Assembly (NCBI RefSeq): GCF_000821185.2
Contig: NZ_CP050855.1
Span: 2,046,001-2,110,000 of the forward strand
Source of the DNA: Serratia symbiotica
GTDB lineage: Bacteria > Pseudomonadota > Gammaproteobacteria > Enterobacterales > Enterobacteriaceae
Direction of reading: 5' to 3'
Length of the DNA stretch: 64,000 bases
The position numbers and the translations under genes were made by a program. Below the pieces are notes generated by a model. It was not told the DNA's origin. It did not search any database and saw only the letters and a program-made list of their open reading frames with translations. Of this stretch, positions 1-10,346 are shown in pieces. The stretch's first letter is position 1; each line of letters begins with the position of its first letter.

Positions 1-609
1 CGTGTGCTGGTGCCGCGTTCACCGATTGGCGAGCTGATCAACGATCGTTTCAATGCCCTGCTCCCACATCTGCCACAGCGCATTCTTGACATGTGTACTG
101 GCAGTGGCTGCATTGCCATCGCCTGCGGCAATGCTTTCCCGGAAGCAGAAGTGGACGCCGTGGACATCTCCAACGAGGTTCTGGCAGTTACCGAACGCAA
201 TATTCAGGCTCATGGTGTCGAACATCAGGTGATCCCTATCCGTTCCGATCTGTTTCGCGATGTTCCCGCGATCCAGTATGATCTGATCGTCACCAACCCA
301 CCGTATGTCGATGCGCAAGATATGTCCGATCTGCCGCAAGAGTTCCGCTTTGAGCCAAAACTGGGTCTAGCGGCGGGCGACGATGGCCTGAAGTTAGTGC
401 GCCGCATCTTGGCCTGTGCGCCGGATTATCTGAGCGACGATGGTGTGCTGATTTGTGAAGTAGGCAACAGCATGGTACACCTGATGGAACAGTATCCAGA
501 TATTCCGTTTACCTGGCTGGCGTTCAAAAACGGCGGCGATGGCGTATTCATGCTGACTAAACAACAACTGATTGATTGCAAGGCGCACTTCAGCATCTAC
601 CACAGCTAA
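1..609 (+). CDS. prmB: Ribosomal protein L3 glutamine N5-methyltransferase, 3' part
   Basis: This gene is open at the left edge and reads in frame from base 1. It encodes the C-terminal two thirds of PrmB, which methylates a glutamine of ribosomal protein L3 using S-adenosylmethionine. The SAM-binding loop ([12 protein letters not shown]) is at about residues 29-40 of the visible part. The family's NPPY motif, which contacts the substrate glutamine, is at about 98-101. E. coli PrmB has about 310 residues, so roughly 110 N-terminal residues lie outside the window. It leads into aroC 43 bases downstream, the usual enterobacterial order. PrmC is a related enzyme, but the sequence and the aroC context favour PrmB. 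Confidence 0.93.
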   Translation, partial: RVLVPRSPIGELINDRFNALLPHLPQRILDMCTGSGCIAIACGNAFPEAEVDAVDISNEVLAVTERNIQAHGVEHQVIPIRSDLFRDVPAIQYDLIVTNPPYVDAQDMSDLPQEFRFEPKLGLAAGDDGLKLVRRILACAPDYLSDDGVLICEVGNSMVHLMEQYPDIPFTWLAFKNGGDGVFMLTKQQLIDCKAHFSIYHS

Positions 610-652
610 GTAGAATGCCTGTAACGATAATGACTACCGGTAAGGAGCCGTG

Positions 653-1738
653 ATGGCAGGAAACACTATTGGGCAGATCTTCCGCGTCACCACCTTTGGT
701 GAATCTCACGGGGTAGCGTTGGGCTGTATCGTCGATGGCGTGCCGCCCGGTATCCCGCTCACTGAGGCCGATTTACAACACGATCTGGATCGTCGGCGTC
801 CGGGGACTTCTCGGTATACTACCCAGCGCCGTGAACCGGATCAGGTACGCATCCTCTCCGGTCTCTTTGAGGGAGTGACCACCGGCACCAGTATTGGGCT
901 GATGATCGAGAATACTGATCAACGCTCCCAAGATTACAGTGCCATCAAGGACGTGTTCCGTCCGGGGCATGCCGACTACACCTACGAACAGAAATACGGC
1001 CTACGCGACTATCGCGGTGGTGGCCGTTCTTCGGCGCGTGAAACTGCAATGCGCGTGGCGGCTGGGGCGATAGCCAAGAAATACCTGCGGCAAGCATTCG
1101 GCGTGCGAGTGCGCGGCTATCTGGCGCAGATCGGCGATGTGACCTGCGAATTGCAAGACTGGGAACAAGTCGAACGGAATCCGTTTTTCTGCCCTGCCCC
1201 GGAAAAGCTGGGGCAGCTTGATGAACTGATGCGCATTTTGAAGAAAGAAGGCGACTCAATCGGCGCTAAAATCAGCGTGATCGCTGAAAATGTGCCAGTT
1301 GGCTTGGGCGAGCCGGTATTTGACCGCCTAGATGCTGACCTGGCGCACGCGCTGATGAGCATCAATGCGGTAAAAGGCGTGGAAATCGGCGATGGTTTTG
1401 CCGTGGTGACCAAACGCGGCAGCGAAAACCGCGACGAAATCACCCCGGAGGGCTTCCAGAGCAATCACGCGGGCGGCATCCTCGGCGGTATCAGCAGCGG
1501 CCAGCCGGTGATCGCCCATCTGGCATTGAAACCCACTCCTAGCATTAGGGTGCCGGGGCGCACCATTAATCGCCAGGGCGAGGCGGTGGAGATGGTCACC
1601 CGTGGCCGTCATGACCCCTGTGTGGGTATTCGTGCAGTGCCGATCGCCGAAGCGATGATGGCGATTGTGTTGATGGATCACCTGCTGCGCCAACGCGCGC
1701 AGAACGGTGATGTGGTTTCCGAGATCCCACGCTGGTAA
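653..1738 (+). CDS. aroC: Chorismate synthase
   Basis: This enzyme catalyses the last step of the shikimate pathway, converting 5-enolpyruvylshikimate-3-phosphate to chorismate with reduced FMN. The N-terminus ([17 protein letters not shown]) is the family signature, and [19 protein letters not shown] is the second signature. I place the start at ATG 653 because TAAGGAG at 641-647 lies five bases upstream; the GTG at 650 is less likely. The 361-residue length is normal. It sits between prmB and mepA, as in other enterobacteria. Another shikimate gene, aroA, lies far away at 22838. Confidence 0.97.
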   Translation: MAGNTIGQIFRVTTFGESHGVALGCIVDGVPPGIPLTEADLQHDLDRRRPGTSRYTTQRREPDQVRILSGLFEGVTTGTSIGLMIENTDQRSQDYSAIKDVFRPGHADYTYEQKYGLRDYRGGGRSSARETAMRVAAGAIAKKYLRQAFGVRVRGYLAQIGDVTCELQDWEQVERNPFFCPAPEKLGQLDELMRILKKEGDSIGAKISVIAENVPVGLGEPVFDRLDADLAHALMSINAVKGVEIGDGFAVVTKRGSENRDEITPEGFQSNHAGGILGGISSGQPVIAHLALKPTPSIRVPGRTINRQGEAVEMVTRGRHDPCVGIRAVPIAEAMMAIVLMDHLLRQRAQNGDVVSEIPRW

Positions 1739-1744
1739 TAGACC

Positions 1745-2566
1745 ATGAAAAACTGGATGTTGACTCTCGCTGCCCTGATGGCATCAGGTTCTGCCATGGC
1801 GTTGACGCCGTGGCAGAAGATCGAGCACCCGGTGGCTGGCGCGCCGCAGGCGGTGGGCAGCTTTGCCAATGGCTGCATTATCGGTGCCCAGCCACTGCCG
1901 CTAAACTCAACGGATTATCAAGTGATGCGCATCGACCAGCGCCGCTATTTCGGTCACCCAGATCTGCTGGCATTTATTCAGCGTCTCAGCCACAAAGCTC
2001 ACCAGAAAGCGTTGGGTATGGTATTGATCGGCGATATGGCGATGCCAGCCGGCGGGCGTTTCAACAGCGGTCATACCAGCCATCAGTCGGGGCTGGATGT
2101 TGATATATGGCTACAACTGCCACCTCAGCGCTGGAGTGCGCAACAGTTGTTGCAACCGCAACCGCTGGATCTGGTTTCCAGCAATGGCAAACAGGTGGTG
2201 GCAGGCCAGTGGCAACCGCAAATTGGCTCCTTGATCAAATTGGCAGCCCAGGACGCCACAGTAACGCGCATCTTCGTCAACCCGGCGATCAAACAGCGTC
2301 TGTGCCTAGACGCTGGCGCTGACCGTAACTGGTTGCATAAGGTGCGGCCATGGTTCGGTCACCGTGCGCACATGCATGTACGCTTGCGTTGCCCGGCCAA
2401 CAGCCTGGAGTGCGAAGATCAGGATATGCCACCGCCGGGCGATGGCTGCGGTAGCGAACTGGCTAGCTGGTTTGTGCCGCATCAGCCGAGCGCCAAGCAG
2501 GGCTTGCCGCCGCCGTTACCACCTAGCTGTCAAGCATTGCTGAGTAATCATTTCGCAGCGGAGTAA
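1745..2566 (+). CDS. mepA: Penicillin-insensitive murein endopeptidase
   Basis: This is a periplasmic LAS-family zinc peptidase that cuts D-Ala-meso-DAP cross-links in peptidoglycan. An apparent Sec signal peptide covers about residues 1-19 (cleavage near AMA-LT). Zinc ligands are visible in [14 protein letters not shown] (about residues 103-116) and in the HxH of [12 protein letters not shown] near residue 210. Several cysteines are present, matching the disulfide-bonded E. coli enzyme. The length is 273 residues, typical of the family. It starts six bases after aroC and ends seven bases before yfcA, so it is probably in the same operon. Confidence 0.95.
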   Translation: MKNWMLTLAALMASGSAMALTPWQKIEHPVAGAPQAVGSFANGCIIGAQPLPLNSTDYQVMRIDQRRYFGHPDLLAFIQRLSHKAHQKALGMVLIGDMAMPAGGRFNSGHTSHQSGLDVDIWLQLPPQRWSAQQLLQPQPLDLVSSNGKQVVAGQWQPQIGSLIKLAAQDATVTRIFVNPAIKQRLCLDAGADRNWLHKVRPWFGHRAHMHVRLRCPANSLECEDQDMPPPGDGCGSELASWFVPHQPSAKQGLPPPLPPSCQALLSNHFAAE

Positions 2567-2573
2567 TAAATAA

Positions 2574-3374
2574 ATGGACTGCTTAATTGTTGGCCGCGAG
2601 ATGCTTGGGATTTTGTTCGCAGTAGCGTTGTTGGCAGGTTTTATTGATTCCATCGCTGGCGGCGGTGGGTTACTGACGGTACCGGCTCTGATGGCAGTGG
2701 GGGTACCCCCAGCGCAAGCGCTGGCGACCAACAAGTTACAATCGGTAGGCGGGTCTTTCTCCGCCAGCCTGTATTTTATCCGCCGTCGCGCGGTAAATCT
2801 CAACGACCAGAAGCTGACCATCCTGCTGACCTTGATAGGCTCGAGCATCGGGGCGATTCTGGTGCAGTATATGCGCGCCGATCTGTTGCGGCAGACGCTA
2901 CCGTTGCTGGTGATCGGCATCGGTCTGTATTTTTTGCTCATGCCACGGTTAGGTGAAGAAGGCCGTCAGCGTCGTCTGGGGGCTTTGCCGTTTGGACTGC
3001 TGGCTGGGGGGGGTGTCGGTTTTTACGACGGTTTCTTTGGCCCCGGTGCTGGCTCCTTTTATGCGCTAGCCTATGTGATACTGTGCGGTTTTAACCTTGC
3101 CAAATCCACCGCGCATGCCAAGGTGCTGAACTTCACCTCAAACGTTGGCGGACTGGCACTGTTTATCATCGGCGGCAAAGTGGTATGGAGCATTGGCTTG
3201 GTGATGCTGGTGGGCCAGGTGCTGGGGGCACGTTTGGGGGCGCACATGGTGATGACCCGTGGGCAAACACTGATCCGGCCGATGATCGTCATTGTCTCGC
3301 TGGTGATGAGTGGCAAGCTGCTATACGACAACCACGGCGCAGAAATCCAGCAGTGGCTAACGCAGCACCTATAG
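2574..3374 (+). CDS. yfcA: TSUP/TauE-SafE family membrane transporter YfcA
   Basis: This is an integral inner-membrane protein of the TSUP (sulfite exporter TauE/SafE) family. About eight hydrophobic segments are visible, and the N-terminal motif GFIDSIAGGGGLLTVPAL (about residues 21-38) is characteristic. A second family-like half follows around FYDGFFGPGAGSF. Family members export sulfur-containing or small organic anions; the YfcA substrate is not known. The 266-residue length is normal. It is the last gene of the prmB-aroC-mepA-yfcA run. Confidence 0.92.
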   Translation: MDCLIVGREMLGILFAVALLAGFIDSIAGGGGLLTVPALMAVGVPPAQALATNKLQSVGGSFSASLYFIRRRAVNLNDQKLTILLTLIGSSIGAILVQYMRADLLRQTLPLLVIGIGLYFLLMPRLGEEGRQRRLGALPFGLLAGGGVGFYDGFFGPGAGSFYALAYVILCGFNLAKSTAHAKVLNFTSNVGGLALFIIGGKVVWSIGLVMLVGQVLGARLGAHMVMTRGQTLIRPMIVIVSLVMSGKLLYDNHGAEIQQWLTQHL

Positions 3375-3429
3375 CAGGTAACAAGAACGGGATTACCACT
3401 TTATTTTTAGGGTTATAGAGTTTTTATTG

Positions 3430-3987
3430 ATGTTAGACACACAGGTGACCCACCAATACGCGCAGTTAATCGCAATCTTCAACCAGTGCTTCAGCGAGGA
3501 ATACAACACTCGGCTGGTCAAGGGCAACGATGAACCTATTTACCTACCTGCCGATAGCCAATGGTCATATCACCGCATCGTATTCGCCCACGGCTTCTAC
3601 GCCAGCGGCTTACATGAGATCTCGCACTGGTGTATCGCCGGTGAGGAACGCCGTAAATTGGTGGATTTCGGCTATTGGTACTGCCCGGATGGGCGTGACG
3701 CGCAAACGCAGAGCGAGTTTGAAGCGGTAGAGATCAAGCCACAAGCACTGGAGTGGATGTTCTGCGTAGCGGCAGGCTTCCCATTTAACGTTAGTTGCGA
3801 CAACCTAAACGGTGATTGCGACCCTGACCGCATCGCGTTCCAGCGCAAGGTGCGTGACAGGGTGTTACGATTGCTGGAGCAGGAAATACCTACAAGAGCC
3901 GCGCGCTTTATTCAGGCATTGCAAGCGTTTTACAATACGCCACCGTTGGTGGCAGAGCATTTTCCCTATCCAGAAAATCTCAACTGA
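3430..3987 (+). CDS. epmC: Elongation factor P hydroxylase
   Basis: EpmC (YfcM) hydroxylates the beta-lysylated lysine of translation factor EF-P. The metal-binding-like segment HEISHWCIAG and the stretch DFGYWYCPDGRDAQTQSEFE are close matches to E. coli EpmC as I recall it. I use ATG 3430 rather than the TTG one codon earlier. The 185-residue length fits the family. It stands alone, 52 bases after yfcA. The EF-P modifying partners epmA and epmB are not in this window. Confidence 0.94.
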   Translation: MLDTQVTHQYAQLIAIFNQCFSEEYNTRLVKGNDEPIYLPADSQWSYHRIVFAHGFYASGLHEISHWCIAGEERRKLVDFGYWYCPDGRDAQTQSEFEAVEIKPQALEWMFCVAAGFPFNVSCDNLNGDCDPDRIAFQRKVRDRVLRLLEQEIPTRAARFIQALQAFYNTPPLVAEHFPYPENLN

Positions 3988-3999
3988 CTCTATGTTTAA

Positions 4000-4190
4000 T
4001 TGAAAATATATCCCCAATAGCTTTCAAGCTGTCACTAGGCGGCAGGCAAACCAATCCCCAGATGCCTATTCAGGTCAGTGACTGGGGTGACAAATCTGCC
4101 GGGGACTGATTTGAACGCTGCTCGCAGCAGCCCCGAACATGGATGAGCCGAGCCACTGAGCACAACCAACCACGCTACAGTTTGAAAGAT
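4000..4190. repeat. Degraded copy of a dispersed repeat (family C related)
   Basis: The 220-base gap between epmC and yfcL holds no ORF. It begins ATATCCCCAATAGCTTTCAAGC and later contains GGTCAGTGACTGGGGTGAC and GACTGATTTGAACGCTG. These motifs resemble the clearer repeat at 43375-43573 (ATACCC...TTCAAG..., TCACTCCAGTCACTTA, GATTTGAACAGCG). I read it as a diverged member of the same intergenic family. Confidence 0.45.
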
Positions 4191-4212
4191 AAAGGGTATT
4201 AGAGGAAAGGTG

Positions 4213-4494
4213 ATGATCGTAGAATTCGAAGCACGTATTTTGGCGCTGATTGATGACCAGGTAGAGTATGCCAGCGATGATGAATTGTTTGCCGGTGGCT
4301 ACCTGCGGGGTCATCTGACGCTGGCGGTGGCCGAGGTAGAAGATCAGGGTGAGCACACTGCCGAAGCACTGAAAACACGGGTTGAGAGCAGCCTGAATAA
4401 GGCGATTACTGCCGGTGAGCTATCGCCGCCGGATCAGATGCTGGTGCGCAGCATGTGGGAAAATCTGTACCAGGCCGCATTGCCTCCCACCTGA
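4213..4494 (+). CDS. yfcL: YfcL family protein
   Basis: This small acidic soluble protein of 93 residues matches the conserved YfcL family found between epmC and mnmC in enterobacteria. Its function is not established. There is no signal peptide or membrane segment. I choose ATG 4213 ([10 protein letters not shown]) over the GTG one codon earlier because AGAGG at 4201-4205 is spaced seven bases from it. It converges with mnmC, whose stop codon lies 41 bases further on. Confidence 0.88.
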   Translation: MIVEFEARILALIDDQVEYASDDELFAGGYLRGHLTLAVAEVEDQGEHTAEALKTRVESSLNKAITAGELSPPDQMLVRSMWENLYQAALPPT

Positions 4495-4535
4495 GAAGAT
4501 ATCGGGGAACTGCTGAGCGCGCCCCAAACACCTTG

Positions 4536-6578
4536 TTACACAGCACGTCCTTTCAGCAGTTTTCTTATCCACATCCGATTAGGATTCAGCGCTGCCAGCA
4601 TCTGCGCATCACTCGGCAACGGTTCGCCAAACAGTTGCGCTGCCAAAATTTCCGCCGCTAGCGGCGCCGAACACAGCCCGCGCGATCCCAGCCCACCGAG
4701 CACAAACAGATTCCGATACACCGGCGCATTGGCGATGGCGGCACCGCGCTGACGTTGCTGTTGCAAATCCTGATACTGCGCCAGCGTGGCCTGATAATCC
4801 GGCATGGCACCGATCATCGGCAGATGATCGCGGGTGGCGCTGCGTATGCTACAGCGCGCTTGCCCACCGCTGACGTCTACCTGTTGCGGCCAAACCTGCT
4901 CTGGCAGGCAGCGCAGCAAACGTGTGCGATTTTCCTGCTGCTCGTCTTCACGGTATGCGGTAGTGGTAGCGCCGCGCTGGTAGCTTGCACCGATGCAATG
5001 CTCCTGATGAGTAACGTTGACCGGGGTCAGATAGCCGTCATAGCACAGCACCTGTTTTAACTGGCTAAGCGCCGCCGAGGTGGGGATATGCGAAACCTGG
5101 CCGCGCACCGCATACAGCGGTAACGCCTCGCCGGGTGCCAGCGCGGTGAGTTGGTGGCCATTGGCCAGGATCACCGTAGCATGCCGCTGGTTTTCGCCGT
5201 TGGCGAAGCCGATGCGCCAGCCTATTTCTTCACGAAACAGGGCATTAGCGCAATGCTGATAGTGGCAAATCAGCCCTTGCCGCTGCGCCAGTTGTAGCGC
5301 GTTGCGGGTCAACTCAGCCGGGCACAGCCAGCCGCCCAGCGGATAGGTGATGCCGCCAAAGCTACTATCGATACCGCACAACTCACTGAGTGCCGCGCGA
5401 TCGACCGCCATCGCCAGGGCCGCTGGCCGCTCAACTGCCAGCATGTTGGCTATCTTGGCAGCACTCTTGGCATCATAGGCCAGTTGGCTGACGCCGCACC
5501 ACTGATGATCGAAGCTAACGCCTTGATGCAGCAAGGCCGCGTATTGACGGCGGGCGAAGGTGAAGGCAGCACTGAAGAAATTCTCCAATGCATCGTTGCG
5601 ACCATTCAACAGGGGGTAAAGTGCCCCTTGACGATTGCCGGAAGCCCCTTCAGCTGGCTGCGCATCCGCGCAGTACAGTGTGACCTTGGCATCGCGCCGC
5701 AGCAAGGCCAGCGCGCTCAGCGCGCTGGCGATGCCGCCACCGATAATGGCGATATCATCGGTATTATCCGATGCTGGCCGATGAAACCAAGGCACTGTAG
5801 GCTGCGCGTTGGGGGTCTCGGCTGGCAGCTCACCGGCCAGCATTTCGCGTTTCTGACCGAAGCCTTTGCAACGGCTCACCCGAAAACCGGCCTGCTGCAA
5901 CCCACGTCGCACAAAACCAGCAGCGGTAAAAGTGGCGAAGCTGCCTTCAGGGCGGGCAAAGCGAGCCATGGCGCTGAACAGTTGATCAGTCCACATATCG
6001 GGATTTTTGGACGGCGCAAAACCGTCGAGGAACCAGGCATCGACCTGGTTGTCAATACTGGCATCGACATGCGCTAGCAGCGTGTTGATGTCACCGAACC
6101 AAAGATCGAGCGTAATACGCCCGGCGGACAACAGCAGACGGTGGCAACCTGGCAGGGGCAGAGGCCATTGGGCGCGTAGCTCTTCGGCATAAGGGGCGAG
6201 TTGCGGCCAGCACCCGTGCGCTGCTGCCAGATCGGCCTGCCGCAATGGGAATTTTTCAAAGCTGATAAAGTGCAGGCGCTGAAGCCGGGCATCCGGCAAC
6301 GCCTGACGAAAATCGGCGAAAGCCTGACACAGGGCTAAAAAGTTAAGCCCTGTGCCAAAGCCGGTTTCCGCCACGATAAACAACGGGCGCGGGTGATTGG
6401 CAAAGCGCTGCGGTAGCCGATTGCCGTTAAGAAACACATAACGGGTTTCTTCCAGCCCATTTTGATTGGAAAAATAGACGTCATTGAACTGTTTCGAAAC
6501 AGGTGTACCTTGTTCGTTCCAAATTAGCATTGCGGTTTGGATGGCGGCATGGCTCACGGTAAATTGCTCGTAACTCAA
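4536..6578 (-). CDS. mnmC: Bifunctional tRNA mnm5U34 methyltransferase/FAD oxidase
   Basis: MnmC finishes the 5-methylaminomethyl-2-thiouridine modification at the wobble base of certain tRNAs. The N-terminal domain is the SAM-dependent methyltransferase ([14 protein letters not shown] near residue 70; [15 protein letters not shown] near 180). The C-terminal domain is the FAD-dependent cmnm5U demodifying oxidase, whose dinucleotide-binding motif [17 protein letters not shown] lies near residue 275. The 680-residue length is normal for the fused enzyme. It is transcribed divergently from fabB. Confidence 0.96.
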   Translation of the reverse strand: MSYEQFTVSHAAIQTAMLIWNEQGTPVSKQFNDVYFSNQNGLEETRYVFLNGNRLPQRFANHPRPLFIVAETGFGTGLNFLALCQAFADFRQALPDARLQRLHFISFEKFPLRQADLAAAHGCWPQLAPYAEELRAQWPLPLPGCHRLLLSAGRITLDLWFGDINTLLAHVDASIDNQVDAWFLDGFAPSKNPDMWTDQLFSAMARFARPEGSFATFTAAGFVRRGLQQAGFRVSRCKGFGQKREMLAGELPAETPNAQPTVPWFHRPASDNTDDIAIIGGGIASALSALALLRRDAKVTLYCADAQPAEGASGNRQGALYPLLNGRNDALENFFSAAFTFARRQYAALLHQGVSFDHQWCGVSQLAYDAKSAAKIANMLAVERPAALAMAVDRAALSELCGIDSSFGGITYPLGGWLCPAELTRNALQLAQRQGLICHYQHCANALFREEIGWRIGFANGENQRHATVILANGHQLTALAPGEALPLYAVRGQVSHIPTSAALSQLKQVLCYDGYLTPVNVTHQEHCIGASYQRGATTTAYREDEQQENRTRLLRCLPEQVWPQQVDVSGGQARCSIRSATRDHLPMIGAMPDYQATLAQYQDLQQQRQRGAAIANAPVYRNLFVLGGLGSRGLCSAPLAAEILAAQLFGEPLPSDAQMLAALNPNRMWIRKLLKGRAV

Positions 6579-6646
6579 GGGATGACGCGAATTCTAACGG
6601 CACTGGCACGGTGGCGCAAATTCGAGAAAAATAAAATTGAAAAACG

Positions 6647-6661
6647 CTGATCGGACTTGTT
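6647..6661 (+). promoter_or_regulatory. FadR-like operator upstream of fabB
   Basis: CTGATCGGACTTGTT closely resembles the FadR operator consensus around TGGTCGGACNNGTT. FadR is known to activate fabB in E. coli from a site just upstream of the promoter. Here the site lies 74 bases before the fabB start, beside the palindrome at 6664-6679. Binding is inferred from sequence only. Confidence 0.6.
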
Positions 6662-6663
6662 CG

Positions 6664-6679
6664 GCGTACAACTGTACGC
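6664..6679. promoter_or_regulatory. Perfect palindrome, FabR-like operator of fabB
   Basis: GCGTACAACTGTACGC is a 7-base perfect inverted repeat with a two-base centre. In E. coli, FabR represses fabB by binding a palindrome next to the FadR site, and the arrangement here is the same. A TATAAT at 6710-6715 is a plausible -10 element downstream. Confidence 0.6.
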
Positions 6680-6735
6680 TAAAGTGCGATGCAAAATCCC
6701 TTAGGTAAATATAATAAGTGTGGAAGAGGTATTAA

Positions 6736-7950
6736 ATGAAACGTGTAGTGATTACTGGCTTGGGAATCGTCTCCAGCATTGGTAATAACCAGCAGGAGGT
6801 TCGGGAGAGCCTACAGGAAGGTCGATCTGGGATCACTTTCTCCCAGGAACTGAAAGATTCCGGCATGCGTAGTCACGTATGGGGCAATGTTAAACTGGAC
6901 ACCACCGGTTTGATCGATCGTAAAGTAATGCGTTTTATGAGCGACGCATCTGTTTATGCTTATCTTTCCATGGAAGAAGCTATCAAGGATGCTGGCTTGA
7001 CTGCGGATCAAGTATCTAACGATCGTACTGGTCTGGTGGTCGGTTCTGGCGGTGGTTCGCCACGCAACCAGGTTGCTGGCTCCGATGGCATGCGCGCTAA
7101 AGGTTTGCGCGGCGTTGGCCCATACATGGTGACCAAGGCCATGGCCTCTGGCGTTTCCGCCTGCCTGGCAACCCCGTTCAAAATCCGTGGCGTCAACTAT
7201 TCTATCAGCTCGGCCTGCGCCACCTCTGCACATTGCATCGGCCACGCGGTTGAATTGATCCAACTGGGCAAGCAGGATATCGTCTTTGCAGGCGGCGGCG
7301 AAGAATTGTGCTGGGAAATGGCCTGTGAGTTTGATGCAATGGGCGCATTGTCCACCAACTACAATGATACCCCAGAAAAAGCCTCCCGCACCTATGACGC
7401 AGCGCGCGATGGTTTCATTATCGCTGGCGGTGGCGGTATGGTAGTGGTTGAAGAGCTGGAACACGCGCTGGCGCGCGGTGCGCATATCTATGCGGAAATC
7501 ATCGGTTACGGTGCGACCTCAGACGGAGCCGACATGGTAGCGCCATCAGGCGAAGGCGCGGTACGTTGTATGAAGATGGCCTTGCAGGGTATTGACACCC
7601 CCATCGACTATATGAACGTGCACGGCACCTCCACGCCTGTTGGCGATGTGAAAGAACTGGGAGCAATCCGTGAAGTGTTTGGCGACAACATCCCGGCAAT
7701 CTCTTCCACCAAGGCGATGACGGGTCATTCTCTGGGCGCTGCTGGTGTTCAGGAAGCAATTTACTGCCTGCTGATGGTTGAGCACGGTTTTATCGCGCCC
7801 AGCATCAACATTGAGAACCTGGACGCGCATGCGGTGGGCATAAACATCGTAACCCAGCCGACCCAGCGCCAGTTAACCACTGTGATGTCCAATAGCTTTG
7901 GCTTCGGTGGTACCAACGCTACGCTAGTCATGCGCAAGTTACCGCAGTGA
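6736..7950 (+). CDS. fabB: 3-oxoacyl-[acyl-carrier-protein] synthase I
   Basis: FabB is the beta-ketoacyl-ACP synthase needed to elongate unsaturated fatty acids. The nucleophilic cysteine is in SSACATSAH (about residue 163). The two catalytic histidines are in [10 protein letters not shown] (about 298) and [12 protein letters not shown] (about 333). The 404-residue length is typical. It is divergent from mnmC across a 157-base region with FadR- and FabR-like sites, the expected control by fatty acid status. No gene follows it for 1.6 kb because IS debris occupies the downstream side. Confidence 0.97.
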   Translation: MKRVVITGLGIVSSIGNNQQEVRESLQEGRSGITFSQELKDSGMRSHVWGNVKLDTTGLIDRKVMRFMSDASVYAYLSMEEAIKDAGLTADQVSNDRTGLVVGSGGGSPRNQVAGSDGMRAKGLRGVGPYMVTKAMASGVSACLATPFKIRGVNYSISSACATSAHCIGHAVELIQLGKQDIVFAGGGEELCWEMACEFDAMGALSTNYNDTPEKASRTYDAARDGFIIAGGGGMVVVEELEHALARGAHIYAEIIGYGATSDGADMVAPSGEGAVRCMKMALQGIDTPIDYMNVHGTSTPVGDVKELGAIREVFGDNIPAISSTKAMTGHSLGAAGVQEAIYCLLMVEHGFIAPSINIENLDAHAVGINIVTQPTQRQLTTVMSNSFGFGGTNATLVMRKLPQ

Positions 7951-8486
7951 TCCTGGTGGTGTACCGCATAGCCTGGTAGCAGTAAATAGTGCCAGGCACA
8001 GTGTTTCAAGGTGATCAAACATTGAGGTAATAAGAATAAAAAGTTAATTGCGATTAGGTTACTGTCGGTCGTGCTGGCCGGATGAGCTACCGATTCACCC
8101 TGCGTGCTGGGCTATGTATGGTGAGCACCAATACCTGTATGAAAGGCTCTATGCAGGATAACTGGGAAACCGCAGCTGCTATCGCTGCGGCACAGCGGAG
8201 GTTACTGGCCTGACTCTCGGTATTATTGCCCTGACCAAATAACTGGTCATTATCTGTTCCGCGTGTATAAGCCCGGTCATCGTGTATCGCACCGAACTGC
8301 ACCCCAAAAATTGGACGGCTCGATTATAAGTGGCAGTGCCCCAGTCTACTTAGAATAATCAGACTGGGGTACTTTAAATTTGCTGTTTCTGACCCAATTA
8401 TAAATCTCCTCTTCTTACTTAGAACCTAATGGGATAGGTTCTTAACCTTGAAAAGCGGAAGAAATGTTACGCCTCAGCCGTTTTTC
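7951..8486. other. Non-coding stretch with a possible lipoprotein-gene remnant and repeat A end
   Basis: I find no intact gene here. From about 8037 the + strand reads KKLIAIRLLSVVLAG, which looks like a lipoprotein signal, then shifts frame and continues ATDSPCVLGYVW before stops. The start codon appears lost, so this may be a decayed small lipoprotein gene. At about 8427-8445 there is an isolated copy of the repeat A end (AATGGGATAGGTTCTTAA). The rest is unrecognised. Confidence 0.3.
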
Positions 8487-8641
8487 GGCTTTGTTGAATA
8501 AATCGAACTTATGCCCTCACCTAGGATCAGATCACGCGTCCCCCTGACAATACAGGCAGTCCCGTGGCAAAGCAGAAGTTCAGAATCACCCACTGGAGCA
8601 CCTACAATAAAGCACTCATCAACCGGGATTCCATCACCTTC
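8487..8641 (+). mobile_element. IS903-like remnant (5' end)
   Basis: The segment starts with GGCTTTGTTGAATAAATCG, which matches the terminal inverted repeat of IS903 (IS5 family) as I know it. It continues into the transposase start, which reads (M)AKQKFRITHWSTYNKALINR. Only about 155 bases survive. The sequence stops abruptly at 8641, where an element on the opposite strand begins. Confidence 0.7.
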
Positions 8642-9392
8642 CATGGCGGTGGCGGTGGCGGTAAGCATTATGATCGAGTTTTGAACGTCCATCCGAAACC
8701 ATTTTTACGTTTGATTTTCGGGGGATAGCCGTTTTTATCCCTCTGCGTTTCAGCCCGTTACGCTGTGTATTGCCCAAAGTAAGCATTATCAGCCAACACC
8801 GCACGTCTACAACGTTTCATGCTGCCCCTTCCCACGCTGCACGCCAATACCCTCCAGATGGCGTAACGCAAACTGACATTCGTGGGCCTGTCCGAGACTC
8901 AGCTTGATATTTAACGGGATACCGCTACCGTCTATTGCCATATGGATTTTGGTGCCATAACCACCGCGCGCGCGACCCAGGCTGTTATCTCCAGTGATAT
9001 CGGGTTTTTTAAGCCCCGACAGCATCTGAGAGCCCAGATATTACTGCCATCCAGAGCGGTGGCAAACCAGTCAACAAGGCCATGAGCATCAAGGTATGAA
9101 AGTAACCTGTTGAAAATAATGTTAATAACTCCATAAAGCCGTTATAAAAGGTTTTACATGGGCCATATCACTCAAGTAAATCGCGCTATGGTTCTCCTGA
9201 ACACAGTATCTAGAACATTCCGTTGATGATTTAACGATGTTCTGCCCATGGTCGGCCAGGCTGTGGAGATATAGCAAGCAGTAAGGGCTGGATAATTGTC
9301 CATGCTTTATCGGGAAGATCGTAGCAAGCCATAGTTTTATATGTTGTGGAAACAGACAGTTACTATAGCTTAAGTGATTAAGGGACACAGCC
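8642..9392 (-). pseudogene. IS5-family (IS427-like) transposase, degraded
   Basis: On the minus strand the transposase starts at about 9332 with MACYDLPDKAWTIIQPLLL. It continues through GMF-ILCSGEP-RDLLE-YGP with several in-frame stops. After a frameshift it reads GLKKPDITGDNSLGRARGGYGTKIHMA and ends near KTAIPRKSNVK. These are the N-terminal, DDE-region and C-terminal blocks of IS427-group transposases. The upstream end, GGCTGTGTCCCTTAATC at about 9376-9392, looks like its terminal repeat. Several stops and a frameshift make it inactive. Confidence 0.7.
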
Positions 9393-9439
9393 TAGTCTTA
9401 ATGCCTTCAGACTCTTTTTTTCTCGACTGGATAGCCTTT

Positions 9440-9557
9440 ATCCATACAGCAACGGACAGCACGCAACAACCACAGCGTACATGGAGTACGTGAGGATGGA
9501 GAGCACTGCCCAGGGCCAAAATGGCAAATAAAATTACCTAATGAGAAAGGTTCTTAA
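9440..9557 (+). repeat. Dispersed repeat family A, copy 1
   Basis: This stretch of about 115 bases contains CAACGGACAGCACGCAACAACC, then CGTACATGGAGTACGTGAGG. It ends with AAAATGGCAAATAAAATTACC and AATGAGAAAGGTTCTTAA. It matches 24235-24352 on the same strand and 27672-27775 on the other. It lies 28 bases beyond the 3' end of mlaA. Confidence 0.7.
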
Positions 9558-9584
9558 CTTGCGGGCGGTTTTTCATCGTGGGGC

Positions 9585-10346
9585 CTACTGTGCCGAATCG
9601 ATTTCGTCTAAATCGCCCTGGATCGCTTTGGCATTCGGGTTTTCATCCAGCTTTAGCGAACCGCCGTTGGCGATAAAGTCATGACGTTGGAGGTAGGCTT
9701 CACGCACCATCATGTATGGGTCGGAAGAGTTGCGGAGCAGGCCATCAGAATCCAGCAACTGGGCACGAGTTTCAATGCCTTCAACCACCCATTTGCCCGC
9801 CGACAACCAGAAGGTCAAGTAACTTAGCATCGGGTAGAACGTATCCGCCCAGTCGCCGCCATCTTCACGCAGGGTGAAACTGCCGTAGCCCGGTAGCATC
9901 ACGTATGGGCCATAGCCAACATTATAATGTCCCAAGGTACTGCCAAAACGGTTCGATTCTTCTCGCACCAGTGTCGGGTTGGCCATGCCAGCCACGTCGA
10001 TCAGGCCCCCCATTCCCAACAGGGTATTCAGGAAGAAACGGTTAAAATGGATCATCCCACGGTACGGATCCCCCTTTAGGAATGCATTAACCATGCTGGC
10101 TGGCTCTTCCAGGTTGGAGGTGAAGTTGCTCAGTCCGTTACGCGCCGGCATTGGCAGATAGTCACGCCAAGCTACCGCCACCGGGCGCAGTACATAGGGA
10201 TCCAAAACGTTGTAGTTAAAGTTAAACATCGTCCGGTTGAACCCTTCCAGAGGATCGGGTCGCCCCGGTGATTCATTATCTGGCGCACTGGCGCAGCCCA
10301 CCAATAATACCGTTGCAAAAGCCAGCCCAGTCAGGCGAAAGTTCAT
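9585..10346 (-). CDS. mlaA: Outer-membrane lipoprotein MlaA (VacJ)
   Basis: MlaA is the outer-membrane part of the Mla system, which returns mislocalised phospholipids to the inner membrane. The signal peptide ends in the lipobox LLVGC near residue 18, giving a lipidated cysteine. The core DPLEGFNRTMFNFNYNVLD and the following helices are family features. I use ATG 10346 (MNFRLTGLAF) because it begins a proper lipoprotein signal; an upstream ATG would add four residues. The length of about 253 residues is normal. In E. coli mlaA lies on the other side of prmB, so its place after fabB indicates rearrangement. Confidence 0.94.
   Translation of the reverse strand: MNFRLTGLAFATVLLVGCASAPDNESPGRPDPLEGFNRTMFNFNYNVLDPYVLRPVAVAWRDYLPMPARNGLSNFTSNLEEPASMVNAFLKGDPYRGMIHFNRFFLNTLLGMGGLIDVAGMANPTLVREESNRFGSTLGHYNVGYGPYVMLPGYGSFTLREDGGDWADTFYPMLSYLTFWLSAGKWVVEGIETRAQLLDSDGLLRNSSDPYMMVREAYLQRHDFIANGGSLKLDENPNAKAIQGDLDEIDSAQ

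Noticed and set aside
8474..8692. A 72-codon minus-strand ORF
   Set aside because: It is antisense to the recognisable IS903 transposase start and crosses the IS junction.
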